From contig NZ_JAPWHE010000005.1 in NCBI RefSeq assembly GCF_027214045.1, positions 1 through 64,000 of the forward strand: DNA of 64,000 nucleotides. The letters run 5' to 3'. The DNA comes from Castellaniella denitrificans (lineage in GTDB: Bacteria > Pseudomonadota > Gammaproteobacteria > Burkholderiales > Burkholderiaceae_B). Position 1 is the stretch's first letter, and the number at the start of each line of letters is the position of its first letter. The notes under the pieces are model-generated. The model ran no database searches. It worked only from the letters and a program-made list of their open reading frames with translations, and was not told the origin of the DNA. A program made the translations under genes and the position numbers. Below are positions 1-8,826 of this stretch, piece after piece.

Positions 1-1
1 T

Positions 2-112
2 GTTTGCTTGCAGAACCGATACGATGCCCCACAGAGCGGGCGCGAACAATCATGGGAAAAATGGAGCGTTTACGGTGATATGCCTGGCAAACACGGCTGG
101 CGCGTTGTCTGA
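2..112 (+). CDS. possible C-terminal fragment of an unknown protein
   Basis: An open frame enters from the left edge and stops with TGA at 110-112, leaving 36 residues rich in W, G and charged residues and ending KHGWRVV. The other two forward frames read less like protein. No family can be named from so short a tail, and it may be chance. Confidence 0.25.
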   Translation, partial: VCLQNRYDAPQSGREQSWEKWSVYGDMPGKHGWRVV

Positions 113-323
113 ATCGCCCAACTTGGAGGCCCGAAACTGTCGTTCAGCGTTGAAGCTGAACCGCTAGCGACGGCGTCGCGCATATACGTTATGGGCGGCC
201 CCTAGCCAGGTGTCCAGAGGCTCCTGGTCGGAGACGACTTCCAGACGCTCTTGGTGCGCCACCTGTCTGCAACAAATTGCTATCATCTTTCAACAAAGGA
301 TAGATATCGCCTAGGAGAGAGAA
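113..323. other. intergenic leader of the nitrilase-SMC cassette
   Basis: No convincing gene is seen. It holds a perfect 7-bp inverted repeat, GTTCAGC at 142-148 and GCTGAAC at 155-161, with a 6-nt loop, followed by a candidate promoter and Shine-Dalgarno sequence for the cassette. Confidence 0.5.
278..286 (+). promoter_or_regulatory. candidate extended -10 promoter of the cassette
   Basis: TGCTATCAT is an extended -10 element (TGn plus TATCAT). It would start a transcript about 30 nt before the GTG start at 324. No good -35 is seen, as is common for extended -10 promoters. A GGAGAGA ribosome site lies at 314-320. Confidence 0.35.
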
Positions 324-2084
324 GTGGCTTTGCCTGTTTTCATCAAGGATGTCAAGGATGTTCTTGGCTCGCAGGGTCTGGAGGCTCCAGACTTGACGGT
401 GCTTCAGGCAACGCATCAGAGCTACCGCGCGCTGCTTCTTCAGCCGTCGGGTCCTATCTACGCGGACATCCAGCGGATTGGCCACCTGAACTTGGCCGAC
501 GCGGCCGCTCGGGCCGACGCCTTCCTCACGTTGGCTGCACAGCGCGGCGACCAACTCGTAATCACCCCGGAGTACTTCTTTCCGATTAGTTCCCTGGCCA
601 AGGCTGCGCAGGGCGGACCCTTCCCCGCTAAGGGCGCCCTTTGGGTGCTTGGGTGCGAAAGCGTGACGCCCGAGAAGCTCGCCAGGTTCAAGGAGGACTG
701 TGCCGGGTATTGCGACGTCATCTACGAAGAGGACCCATCTCCGGAAGTTCAGGGCAACTACTTCGACCCCGTCGCCTACTGTTTTATCACCCAGGACATC
801 GACAAGAACTTCAAGCGAGTCGTCTTGTTTCAGTTCAAGACTGCGCCGTCACGCGACAACCATGGCTTTGAGAACAAGCAGCTGCGCTGTGGCCGTACCA
901 TCTACCAGTTCCAGGGCAAGGACGGCTACATCAAGCTTTCGACAATCATCTGCTCTGACGCGCTGGGCATTGGCGAGGACGCTGATGCGATCAGGAGGTT
1001 GTCAGATAGAGCTGTTCTCATCCACATCCAGCTGAACCCAAAGCCCAAGCAAAGCGACTACCGTCGGTACCGGAATGAGGTTTTCCGGCGCAGTCGGGAA
1101 ACGACCAACTGCGACATCATCTGCCTAAACTGGGCTCAGAACGTCGTCCAATACGACTCACCGGACCATGCGCCGCATGAGTGGAAGAACGAGAGCGGCT
1201 CAGCCTGGTACTTGCCAGAACGACGCTGCTCGGTGGAAGATGACGAGGTTGTCGACAACGAGGCCAAAGGCCTGTACTACACCCGGCATGAGAAAAAGCG
1301 GCACGTCCTGCACTTCCACTATGACGAGGCGATTTTTGCGCTGACGGTACCCAAGGTTCTGCAAGACGGCGCTGCGGTCCAGGACGTGCTCATCGGCCCG
1401 CAACTTGATACGCGGTTCACCTGGAACGACGACGCTGGCACATGGCTGGAGAGCGCAAACTGCCCGGAGACCGGGTGGAGCGCAATCATCAACGCAAGCC
1501 CGGAGGTCACTGCAGCATTCCAGAGCCTAACGGATATCAACAACCGGCTGTACATCGAACGGGCCATTTCGCTTTCATGCGGTCCTCATACCATGAAGGA
1601 ACAGTGGTACCAAGTTGACAACCTGGACGTGTGCCGTATTCCAGAGACCGAAGTCGTTGGTCGGGCTACTCTTCAGCTTGACCGGGATGCCACAGCCTAC
1701 GAGAAACGTCAGGAGCGCATCAGCCGCGTTACGGTCTTGGGATACATCCTCCAAACGGCGATATTGCCGCCCCAAATCAAGGACCTAGCCGGCGGGGGAA
1801 CCTCTATCAGCTGGTCTCCCGAATCGCCCAACACCAATGTGACCAAGGCTGGCACGCGTCCTGCCTTGGTGGCCTATCTCGGCGAGAACCCATCAAAGGA
1901 CGTAGTCAAGAGAATTAGCGAAAACGCGTTCGAACTCTTGCGACGAGAGGGCAAAGGCAACGAGACCCGCGTGGCCGTCTGCTATCGCACGGTCACTGGG
2001 GACACGAGGTTCTTCGACATTAAGCAGCAGATTCAATTTACTTACGATGGAAGCAGCATGGCGTCCATCACAGGGGGGCAGTGA
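324..2084 (+). CDS. nitrilase-superfamily-like hydrolase, first gene of candidate defence cassette
   Basis: 586 residues. The start is GTG at 324, directly after GGAGAGA. The N-terminal 300 residues resemble a carbon-nitrogen hydrolase. I see the expected triad: Glu83 in VITPEYFFP, Lys172 in FQFKTAP and Cys210 in TIICSDAL, in the order and approximate spacing of nitrilases and amidases. Members of that superfamily cleave C-N bonds in nitriles, amides, carbamoyl compounds or NAD-like substrates; the substrate here is unknown. Residues from about 330 to 586 match nothing I recognise and may bind the partner ATPase. The stop lies 1 nt before the ATG of the SMC-like gene, so the two are surely co-translated. 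Inference: this is the effector of a two-gene conflict system. An alternative is a housekeeping amidohydrolase, but the SMC partner and accessory location argue against that. Confidence 0.7.
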   Translation: MALPVFIKDVKDVLGSQGLEAPDLTVLQATHQSYRALLLQPSGPIYADIQRIGHLNLADAAARADAFLTLAAQRGDQLVITPEYFFPISSLAKAAQGGPFPAKGALWVLGCESVTPEKLARFKEDCAGYCDVIYEEDPSPEVQGNYFDPVAYCFITQDIDKNFKRVVLFQFKTAPSRDNHGFENKQLRCGRTIYQFQGKDGYIKLSTIICSDALGIGEDADAIRRLSDRAVLIHIQLNPKPKQSDYRRYRNEVFRRSRETTNCDIICLNWAQNVVQYDSPDHAPHEWKNESGSAWYLPERRCSVEDDEVVDNEAKGLYYTRHEKKRHVLHFHYDEAIFALTVPKVLQDGAAVQDVLIGPQLDTRFTWNDDAGTWLESANCPETGWSAIINASPEVTAAFQSLTDINNRLYIERAISLSCGPHTMKEQWYQVDNLDVCRIPETEVVGRATLQLDRDATAYEKRQERISRVTVLGYILQTAILPPQIKDLAGGGTSISWSPESPNTNVTKAGTRPALVAYLGENPSKDVVKRISENAFELLRREGKGNETRVAVCYRTVTGDTRFFDIKQQIQFTYDGSSMASITGGQ

Positions 2085-2085
2085 C

Positions 2086-5000
2086 ATGCCTGAGATGCAA
2101 GCTGCGCGTGAATCGCTTACTCGCCTCCTCGTCGGGCTTCACGATGTTGACGATTTCGTGGTGCGCGGCGAGAAGAAGTTTGGGGAGAAGGCTTACGCTG
2201 TTGCCTACATAGACTTCGCTGATGAAGTGGTGGAGCGCTCGCTGCACCTGCGCGACTTTCAGGAACGCATCCTCGCTGACGACTTCTTCAATACGCCTGG
2301 CGACCTGCGCTGGAACAAGTACCTCTACTTCGTCGCTGGCCCTAACTCGAAGGCGAATCCTCAGTTCGCTGCGGCGAAAGCTGCAATCGAGGCCGACAAG
2401 GACTACGCGCGCAAGCGCGTCGTCTCGCAGGATGATCTTGAGTCTCTGCTAGGAGGGCCAAAGCTGTTCGAGACTGCGGAGCACGGAAGCACCTATGACG
2501 TGCTGACGGATTGGCGGCAACGACTCTCAGCGGACGGGCTCGAGCTGTTGCTCGACGCTCCTACCCCTCGCACCGATGTGGTGGAGAAGATTGCCCAGCG
2601 CACAGCAGGCTGGGCTTCGACGGTAAAACAGCGGGCTAGGGGCCTAAATGCCGCCGACACGCCGCTGGCGACGTCAAAGCTGCTGAGCTTGAGCATTGCG
2701 TCGTTCCGGCCAATACACAACGGCAAGAGCTTTGACTTCGGCGACGTCACGCTGCTCGTGGGCGCGAACGGGAGCGGGAAAACATCTTTGCTCGAGGCCA
2801 TCGAGTACTTCTACTGCGGGAACAACCGCAGAAGCACGGCCGTCGGGCCAGTTCGCATCAGAGGAAAGCTGTTGCCTTGTGGGGGTGTCAGTGCTATTGA
2901 GCTTTCATCCACGAGTGACGGCCCCCGCATCAAGGCTCGAAATCTTGATTGGTACAACCGCAAGGAGCACAACGTTGCCGACATCGTTAACAGCTTCTCG
3001 CTTTACAACTTCCTCGACACCGATGCCGCGTATCGCTTAGCCGGCAAGCTGAAACCAGATGACATCGCCACTGAGCTGAGCCGGTTGTTGGTCGGCTCGT
3101 CAGCTGCGACGACGTTTGACTACTTTCAGAAGATTCGGGTCGACGTGGACAAGGCCTGGGGCAAGACACAGCGCCGCGCCGAGGAGCTGCAGGCGGAGTT
3201 GACTGTTTTAGAACGGCGGCTGAAGGAGTTGCAAGGCAAGCCGTCCATGGCGAAAACGCTGACGGACGCCTATCGAGCTGCGTTGGAAGGTCTCGATTGG
3301 AAGAGGCCATCTAAAGTCGGCGTGCCCGCACCGAGAGAAGGTCAGGAGCTTCTCGCCGCGCTGGCGCATGTCCAAGCGCTTATCTCCCTTGGAGCTGCAG
3401 CTCGAACCATCAAAGATGTCGAGCATCGCTCGGCGCAGCTGGAAGCTGCGGTCAGCAACGCGAAGCCGGTCGAGACGTTGCTCGCGCGGCACGTTAGGGA
3501 GGAGAAGCAACTCGTCGCCAAGATTGAAGAGCTTGAGGCCAATGCCAGAAACGTTGACCGATGGATTGCTTATGAGTCCGCTGGATTCCATGACATGCGT
3601 CGGAGATACAAGTCAGCCCGCGAGGTTTCGGAGCAACTGGCCACTCGTCTTGGAGGTTTTGTCGCCGGTGACCTGCCGCAGGTACCGCAGCAGTACGCGC
3701 CCCTCCAACTGCATGATGCCGTGCAGGCTGCGGGCGAAGCGACCACTTCCGCTCAAGTGAGGTTCGCGCGCGCCCAGCAAGCCCTGGATCTTCACGGCAA
3801 GGCCGCAGCGGCCCGTGCTGCGGCGGCCGCGAAGCTGAAGGACGCAGCGACGGAAGCACTCAAGTCGTCGGAGAATCCGGACATGTGTCCAGTTTGTCAC
3901 ACGGTGCACGCCAGCGGCGCATTGATGCATCTTATCGAGGAGCTCACGTCAGGGCCAGAGACCACTCAGGAGATCAAGACTCTTGCGGAGTCGCTGCGCC
4001 TAGCGGGGGACGAGGTGAAAGAAACGCAGCGGGCGGCGAGCGCGGTTGAGCTCTGTCAGAAGTATGCGGCACAGTTGCAGCTTAAGGCGGCCACGCCCAA
4101 GGAAGCCCTTGAAGAAATGGTTGCGTTGCGCGAGCGGGCGAACCAGGCGCAGCAGGAACTCCAGCGCGTCACCAAGGCGGGGCAGGATCTGCACAATGAA
4201 GGCTTTTCAAGCAACGAGGCCGACCTGGTGTGGGGTCGCATCTCTGGGCTGTTCGAGCTTGAGTCGGACGAGTTGACTACAGATATCACATCCGCGGAAC
4301 GAAATCGTCAGTGGGAATTGGTGGAATCTAACCGAGAGGCTCTTGTCGAGTGCCGCCGTAACATCGAGGTCCTTACTCGTTCCATCCTGGACTTCGCTCA
4401 GACTGTCGATCTGGGTGGATGGGTCACGCGTGTGGCAATCACTGGCACGTTCGCATCGCTTGTTGCGCTGCGAGACGAGTTCCTTGCGGCAACAAGTAAT
4501 GTCTCTGGACTTCGTTCCTACCTTGATGTTGGGGACGATGCTCCGCTCGTCGAGGTCCAGGCACGCATCGCTGCTGTCGCCTCCGCGTTCAAGCAGGCTG
4601 ATGAAGCGTCACGCAGCGATTCGGAAAACTCGGACGAGCAACGGGACCTGCCGAAAAAGATTCAGGACCGGAATCTCAACCTTGGGAAGCATCGCAACGA
4701 GGAGAAGGCACTGCTTGAGGCCGGCAAGGTTTTGGACGACCTCATTGAGAACGCTTCGCTTGAAAACGCTACGCGGGAAGCGCTTGACGCCATCGGCGAC
4801 CAAATCAATGAGGTGTTCTCGCGCATCCATTCGCCACGAGAGTACGAGTACGTCGGCAGCCTCGACGTTCTTCTGCGGACCGCAGATGGACATGACCCCC
4901 GCACGCTGGACCAAGTCAGCACAGGGCAACGTTCAGCATTTGCCTTGTCAATCTTCCTTGCCAGGAATCGTACGGCTGCGTCAGCGCCTCCAGTCCTGCT

Positions 5001-5223
5001 CATCGACGACCCAATTGCGCACGTTGACGACCTCAATGCGTTGTCCTTCCTTGACTACCTGCGCGACCTGGCTGTGAACTCCGGGCGACAAATCTTCTTT
5101 GCAACGGCAGATACTCGAGTGGCGTCCCTATTTTCAAAGAAGTTCAGTTTCCTGGGAGAGGCGTTTAAGATCATCAGTCTGGATCGCAGCCCGCAGGTTG
5201 AGGGTGCCGCCGCAGTAGGCTGA
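2086..5223 (+). CDS. Rad50/SMC-like ATPase with zinc hook, second gene of candidate defence cassette
   Basis: 1045 residues from ATG 2086, preceded by a G-rich ribosome site at 2073-2078. An ATG at 2047 in the same frame would overlap the first gene by 38 nt and is less likely. Order of parts: a helical N-terminal domain of about 225 residues; Walker A GANGSGKT at 226-233; a long coiled-coil arm; a central CPVC hook at 601-604; a second arm; an ABC signature-like VSTGQRSA at 944; Walker B VLLIDDP at 970; and a QIFFATAD switch. This is the Rad50/SbcC layout, but with an extra N-terminal domain and no nuclease neighbour. Related SMC-like ATPases act as DNA sensors in Lamassu and ABC three-component defence systems. 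Inference: it senses foreign DNA and controls the nitrilase-like partner. Confidence 0.75.
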   Translation: MPEMQAARESLTRLLVGLHDVDDFVVRGEKKFGEKAYAVAYIDFADEVVERSLHLRDFQERILADDFFNTPGDLRWNKYLYFVAGPNSKANPQFAAAKAAIEADKDYARKRVVSQDDLESLLGGPKLFETAEHGSTYDVLTDWRQRLSADGLELLLDAPTPRTDVVEKIAQRTAGWASTVKQRARGLNAADTPLATSKLLSLSIASFRPIHNGKSFDFGDVTLLVGANGSGKTSLLEAIEYFYCGNNRRSTAVGPVRIRGKLLPCGGVSAIELSSTSDGPRIKARNLDWYNRKEHNVADIVNSFSLYNFLDTDAAYRLAGKLKPDDIATELSRLLVGSSAATTFDYFQKIRVDVDKAWGKTQRRAEELQAELTVLERRLKELQGKPSMAKTLTDAYRAALEGLDWKRPSKVGVPAPREGQELLAALAHVQALISLGAAARTIKDVEHRSAQLEAAVSNAKPVETLLARHVREEKQLVAKIEELEANARNVDRWIAYESAGFHDMRRRYKSAREVSEQLATRLGGFVAGDLPQVPQQYAPLQLHDAVQAAGEATTSAQVRFARAQQALDLHGKAAAARAAAAAKLKDAATEALKSSENPDMCPVCHTVHASGALMHLIEELTSGPETTQEIKTLAESLRLAGDEVKETQRAASAVELCQKYAAQLQLKAATPKEALEEMVALRERANQAQQELQRVTKAGQDLHNEGFSSNEADLVWGRISGLFELESDELTTDITSAERNRQWELVESNREALVECRRNIEVLTRSILDFAQTVDLGGWVTRVAITGTFASLVALRDEFLAATSNVSGLRSYLDVGDDAPLVEVQARIAAVASAFKQADEASRSDSENSDEQRDLPKKIQDRNLNLGKHRNEEKALLEAGKVLDDLIENASLENATREALDAIGDQINEVFSRIHSPREYEYVGSLDVLLRTADGHDPRTLDQVSTGQRSAFALSIFLARNRTAASAPPVLLIDDPIAHVDDLNALSFLDYLRDLAVNSGRQIFFATADTRVASLFSKKFSFLGEAFKIISLDRSPQVEGAAAVG

Positions 5224-5542
5224 CACCCCTGTGTGGGGCGTGTTGTTCGACGCGGCACAATAATACATGCCGTCATCCTGACGTCAAGATAGTTCGGCGG
5301 TGCTATCTTAGGTGCCCTAGTTGTTTGGGGGATGTTGACTTCTATCGCTGTCGATCTGCGAGTGCGAAGGCAAAGGTGGCAAGGGTTGGATCTTGATGCT
5401 GCCATAGTCCTTGCTCGCGATCTTCAGAGCGCAGTTGTCCTGCAGGGAGGTGCCACCAAGCAGCCTGCAGTGACCTTCCGCAATCAACCTATTTCTGCCG
5501 TTCAGCCAAGGAATTCGAGCGACGGGTCGTGGCCGATTGCAG
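5224..5542. other. intergenic gap between cassette and coupling protein
   Basis: No gene is convincing here. An 82-residue frame at 5332-5580 overlaps the coupling-protein tail and has no recognisable motif. There is a 7-bp inverted repeat, AAGATAG at 5286-5292 and CTATCTT at 5303-5309. In MOB-F type elements the relaxase usually follows the coupling protein, but no relaxase start is visible in this gap. Confidence 0.5.
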
Positions 5543-7141
5543 TCATTTTCCACTCTGGAATGGCGCAACGTGTCCATTGAACCGCTGGAACGGCATTCGC
5601 ACCCTCGCCACCGGAAAATCCCCCGCCAACGCCACATACCCCTCCAGCACCGGCAGCGCCTGAATCTGTGCCGCTGTCACGATGTCCTCAATCGTCCGAT
5701 CCATATTATCCGACGTGTTCCGATGATCGACGCTGCGGCTGACGCTGTATTTTGGCCGCTCGACCTCATGTTTGCCAAGGCTTTCGCTCATGTCTCTGGC
5801 AGTCTGCGGGTCGGTACGGGATCCACCCAGCACGACCAGGTTGCGGAAGCTCGCCCGGATGGTGGTGGCCATAGTGCGCCCGTACAGATGTTCCAGCTGC
5901 GATGTGCTCTGCAGGCCCGCGATGATGCGCAGCCCATTCTTGCGGCCTTTGGTCAAGCCTGCTTCCAGTGACGGCAAGGCCTCCAGGCTCGCCAGTTCGT
6001 CAATGAACAGCCACCAGCGTCTGTCGGTGCCCTCGGGCATGGACAGAATTGAGGTGATGAAAACATCCGCCCAGGACGACACCAGGGGCCGCATGGAGCT
6101 CATCATGTCTTCGCGCCAGTTGATATACAGGTCGCCGCCGTCGGGCTGATCCAGCCAGTCGCGGATGGAGAAGGGGCCAGGCTTCATGCTGGTGTGTTCC
6201 GACAACTTGTTGGACAGCACGAACCGGGCCGACGACAGGGCCTTGCTGGCTTCGCTGGATCCGACAAACAGGGATTCGGCCAAGGTGCCGTCCAGGAACT
6301 GCTTCAGCACCTTGGGATCCTCGATGGTGCACAGCCGGAACAGATCCATGATGCTGGCCTCCGTCCCTTGCAACTGGTGCAGCTTCTTCGCCGTTTCGCG
6401 CAGCAGCAGCCGCCCGAAATCGTTCCATTCCTCGGCGTTCTTGTCCTGGCTCATGGGCACCAGGGAATGCGCGAGGCGCTTCCAGTCGTAGTCGGCACGA
6501 ACTTCGTTGAAGAAGGACCAGCCTTCGCTTCTGACATCATAGGGGTTGAGAATCACGTCGCCGGGTTGCCAGAATTTGCTGAGCAGATCGCCGTTCGGGT
6601 CGATGACGATCATGCGGTCGTTGCGCACGGGTGCCTGGCCGGGCAGCTGGTACCGGCGGCTGCGAGATCGCGCGAGCACAGACGCCGCCATATTGCGCAG
6701 CAGCACCGACTTACCGGACCCCGTGGCACCGCTCACCAACAGGTGCAGGTTTTCGTTCGCCGTGGGCATGGGGATGCCTGCCACGTCGATCTGTTGTTTG
6801 CCAGGTTCTGTGCAGAGCTTTGCCAGGTGTTTGGCCGTGGTCATCCGGGTGCCGCGCACGAATCGCTTGTAGGCGGCCCCCTCGAAACCTTCGGTCTTCG
6901 CGGTGCGACCGATAAAGAGGATCAAGGCCAGGGCCAGTACCAGGCCCACACCCAGCGCTCCATAGAGCAAGGGATAGCTGGGGGTGAGTTTCACGAAATG
7001 CCAGGCCATCTGGCGATTCCAGTCGCGCCAGGCGATGCCGCTGCCGTAGGTGGCAGCGGTCGTCCAGGTCCCGATGGGAAAGAGCGCCAGGGAAAAGGCG
7101 GCGATACGCCGCCGGGTGATGGGGGAGACCAAGGTAGACAT
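5543..7141 (-). CDS. type IV coupling protein, TrwB/TraD (VirD4) family
   Basis: 532 residues. This inner-membrane hexameric ATPase would link a relaxosome to the VirB channel and pump DNA. Two transmembrane segments are seen near residues 14-32 and 58-78. They are followed by Walker A SGATGSGKS, an IVIDPNGD motif, Walker B WWLFIDELASL and the conserved GLQSTSQL segment of the TrwB/TraD family. The length is normal for TrwB-like proteins. It is the last gene of the minus-strand module. A relaxase normally follows such a gene but is not present before the nitrilase-SMC cassette. Confidence 0.9.
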   Translation of the reverse strand: MSTLVSPITRRRIAAFSLALFPIGTWTTAATYGSGIAWRDWNRQMAWHFVKLTPSYPLLYGALGVGLVLALALILFIGRTAKTEGFEGAAYKRFVRGTRMTTAKHLAKLCTEPGKQQIDVAGIPMPTANENLHLLVSGATGSGKSVLLRNMAASVLARSRSRRYQLPGQAPVRNDRMIVIDPNGDLLSKFWQPGDVILNPYDVRSEGWSFFNEVRADYDWKRLAHSLVPMSQDKNAEEWNDFGRLLLRETAKKLHQLQGTEASIMDLFRLCTIEDPKVLKQFLDGTLAESLFVGSSEASKALSSARFVLSNKLSEHTSMKPGPFSIRDWLDQPDGGDLYINWREDMMSSMRPLVSSWADVFITSILSMPEGTDRRWWLFIDELASLEALPSLEAGLTKGRKNGLRIIAGLQSTSQLEHLYGRTMATTIRASFRNLVVLGGSRTDPQTARDMSESLGKHEVERPKYSVSRSVDHRNTSDNMDRTIEDIVTAAQIQALPVLEGYVALAGDFPVARVRMPFQRFNGHVAPFQSGK

Positions 7142-7157
7142 GATGGCCTTTGCAGAA

Positions 7158-7604
7158 TCAGAGGATCAGCCACTGGCCCAGCGCCAGGCCAGCGAGCAGC
7201 CCGCCCAGCACCCCGGCGGTACCGCCAACAACCACGGCGATGAGCGCCATGCGCCGGGCGGCTTGGTGCGTGACGCGGGCGCACTGGGCTGCCTCCTGGG
7301 CCAGGCGATCCAGCCGGGTGCCGGTCGCATCCAGCATGGCCTGGATGGCCTGCCGGTGCTGCAGGTGGATGGGCCTGGCGGTGGCTTCCAGGGTGGTGGC
7401 GAGATGCCGGGCCAGTTGCTGGGGCAGGATCTGTTGGGTGTCGGCCACGGCCTGGATCTGCTGCTGGGCGGCATCCAGGCTTGCGCTGACCGCTTCGAGC
7501 CGATCCACGAGGCTGGCGACTTCGCCCAGCACATCGTGGTACAGCAGATCGAGCTTCGTGCGGGCGTGGCCCGGGGCCGGGCCTGGGGGCTGGGGCGCGT
7601 CCAT
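7158..7604 (-). CDS. small C-tail-anchored protein of the transfer module
   Basis: 148 residues from ATG 7604; a start at 7640 would overlap the stbB stop. It has a proline-rich N-terminus, then a long helical region with heptad-like leucines at about residues 20-110, then one hydrophobic C-terminal segment (VVVGGTAGVLGGLLAGLALG). I do not recognise the family. It lies between the partition ATPase and the coupling protein, where related plasmids carry accessory transfer genes, so a membrane-anchored mating or partition accessory role is possible. Confidence 0.6.
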   Translation of the reverse strand: MDAPQPPGPAPGHARTKLDLLYHDVLGEVASLVDRLEAVSASLDAAQQQIQAVADTQQILPQQLARHLATTLEATARPIHLQHRQAIQAMLDATGTRLDRLAQEAAQCARVTHQAARRMALIAVVVGGTAGVLGGLLAGLALGQWLIL

Positions 7605-7611
7605 GGCGGGA

Positions 7612-8319
7612 TCAGGCAAAGAGCGCTGCAAAGGCTGCATTCATCTGCCGATCCACGGGCTGGGCCAGGGCGCGCAAGGCGTGCCGATTGCTCAGCTGCG
7701 AAATCCGCGCATGGTCGCTGCGGTCAGCGGCCTTCAAGAGCGCCCGGTAGTCCGTCTGATCGGCCAACACGTCGGCGAGCGTGGTGCGCAGATCGGCCAG
7801 CAGCTCGAAGACTTCGTTTTCATAGACGGCGGCCTTGGGGTTAGCCTGCACTTCGCCAGTCTTCGCTGCATAGGCGAGGATTGAGGGGAATTCATCCTCG
7901 ACACTGGACTCGACTCGGTTGAACAGGATGCGCACCCGATCGGGATCCACACCCAGCTCGGCCAGGGCGGCCACGGTCTTAATGGTTTCGCGCTGGGCCT
8001 TGCCGGTGTTGATGACGGGCAGCACAAAGCAGCTCATTTCCTCGTGCGCGCCTTCGTAGCGCATCATGTGGTTCAGGAAATCCTCGATGTTGCTGGCCCC
8101 GACGTCCACGATGGCATCGTCACGGGTGAGCAGTTCTCGAAAGAGCCTGCCGAAGTGTTCGCCGCGCAGTTGATCGACTTCCAGGCCCAGGTCCGCGCCG
8201 GTTTCGTTGGTGGACTCCACGGCAAAGATCTGGGCGCCGTTCATGCGGGGCGCGAGCAGGTGCGAGGCGACGACGGTCTTGCCGACCGATCCGGTGTAGT
8301 TCAGGACTGCGACTTTCAT
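7612..8319 (-). CDS. stbB: StbB-like plasmid stability ATPase (ParA superfamily)
   Basis: 235 residues. The N-terminal strand and loop MKVAVLNYTGSVGKT form a deviant Walker A box, and DAIVDVGAS resembles the second acidic motif. The pattern matches StbB of R388-type plasmids, a ParA/MinD-superfamily ATPase that balances plasmid stability against conjugation. It starts 4 nt after the stop of the HTH gene upstream, so they form an operon. The symbol is by resemblance, not by search. Confidence 0.75.
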   Translation of the reverse strand: MKVAVLNYTGSVGKTVVASHLLAPRMNGAQIFAVESTNETGADLGLEVDQLRGEHFGRLFRELLTRDDAIVDVGASNIEDFLNHMMRYEGAHEEMSCFVLPVINTGKAQRETIKTVAALAELGVDPDRVRILFNRVESSVEDEFPSILAYAAKTGEVQANPKAAVYENEVFELLADLRTTLADVLADQTDYRALLKAADRSDHARISQLSNRHALRALAQPVDRQMNAAFAALFA

Positions 8320-8323
8320 GGGT

Positions 8324-8806
8324 TTATTCCTTGTCGTGTTGGGTTTCGGTGTTTTGGGAGGTCTTGGCCCGGTTGGCCAGGCCTTCGCGGCGCAGGGCAT
8401 CGAGGTCGATGCGCATGTCGCGGATCTTGCGTAGATCCCCTGGGGTCTGGATGCGGCTCGGTCTCCCCTGGATGGCATCCAGTGGTGGTGCAGTGGGTTT
8501 GGAGTCGGGTGTCGTGTCAGGCTCGACTGCGGGTGTGGCGGTCGCCTGACTTGCTTCTTCAGCGGCCTGCCGCCTGGCTTTGCGCCAGCGGCGCAGCGTG
8601 GTGATGTAGGTGTTATGCCGCACCGGCAGGCCTGCGGCGGCCAGATCCTCCATGATGGCGGCGTGAGGCACGCCTGCAGCCACCTGGGGTTCGATGATCG
8701 GGTACAGGGCCCGCAGCTTCGCGGCCTGGCGCAGGCGCGGATCCAGACTCTCCAGCACGGCACGATAACGGGCGATGGGATCGGGTTTGAGCGGGTTGTC
8801 AGTCAT
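8324..8806 (-). CDS. putative HTH DNA-binding partner of StbB
   Basis: 160 residues from ATG 8806; a longer upstream frame has no support. An N-terminal helical domain contains AAIMEDLAAAGLPVRHNTYITTL-type HTH spacing followed by a basic RRWRKARR patch, as in TraK- or MobC-like and KfrA-like plasmid proteins. The C-terminal half is low-complexity and rich in T, P and Q, with a short basic tail. Its position directly upstream of stbB suggests a centromere-binding or autoregulatory role. Confidence 0.6.
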   Translation of the reverse strand: MTDNPLKPDPIARYRAVLESLDPRLRQAAKLRALYPIIEPQVAAGVPHAAIMEDLAAAGLPVRHNTYITTLRRWRKARRQAAEEASQATATPAVEPDTTPDSKPTAPPLDAIQGRPSRIQTPGDLRKIRDMRIDLDALRREGLANRAKTSQNTETQHDKE

Positions 8807-8826
8807 GAAAGGCCTTGAGTGAGGAT

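Noticed and set aside
115-195. Possible integron attC site (GCCCAAC at 115-121, GTTATGG at 188-194 and a central inverted repeat)
   Set aside because: The outer core does not fit GTTRRRY, the arms between core and centre do not pair well, and no cassette or integrase is seen.
2047-2085. Earlier ATG for the SMC-like gene
   Set aside because: It would overlap the first gene by 38 nt without a ribosome site; ATG 2086 has a G-rich site at the right distance.
5273-5309. Possible origin of transfer (CATCCTG next to a 7-bp inverted repeat)
   Set aside because: In known nic regions the nick sequence lies 3' of the inverted repeat on the same strand; here it is on the wrong side, and no relaxase gene is present.
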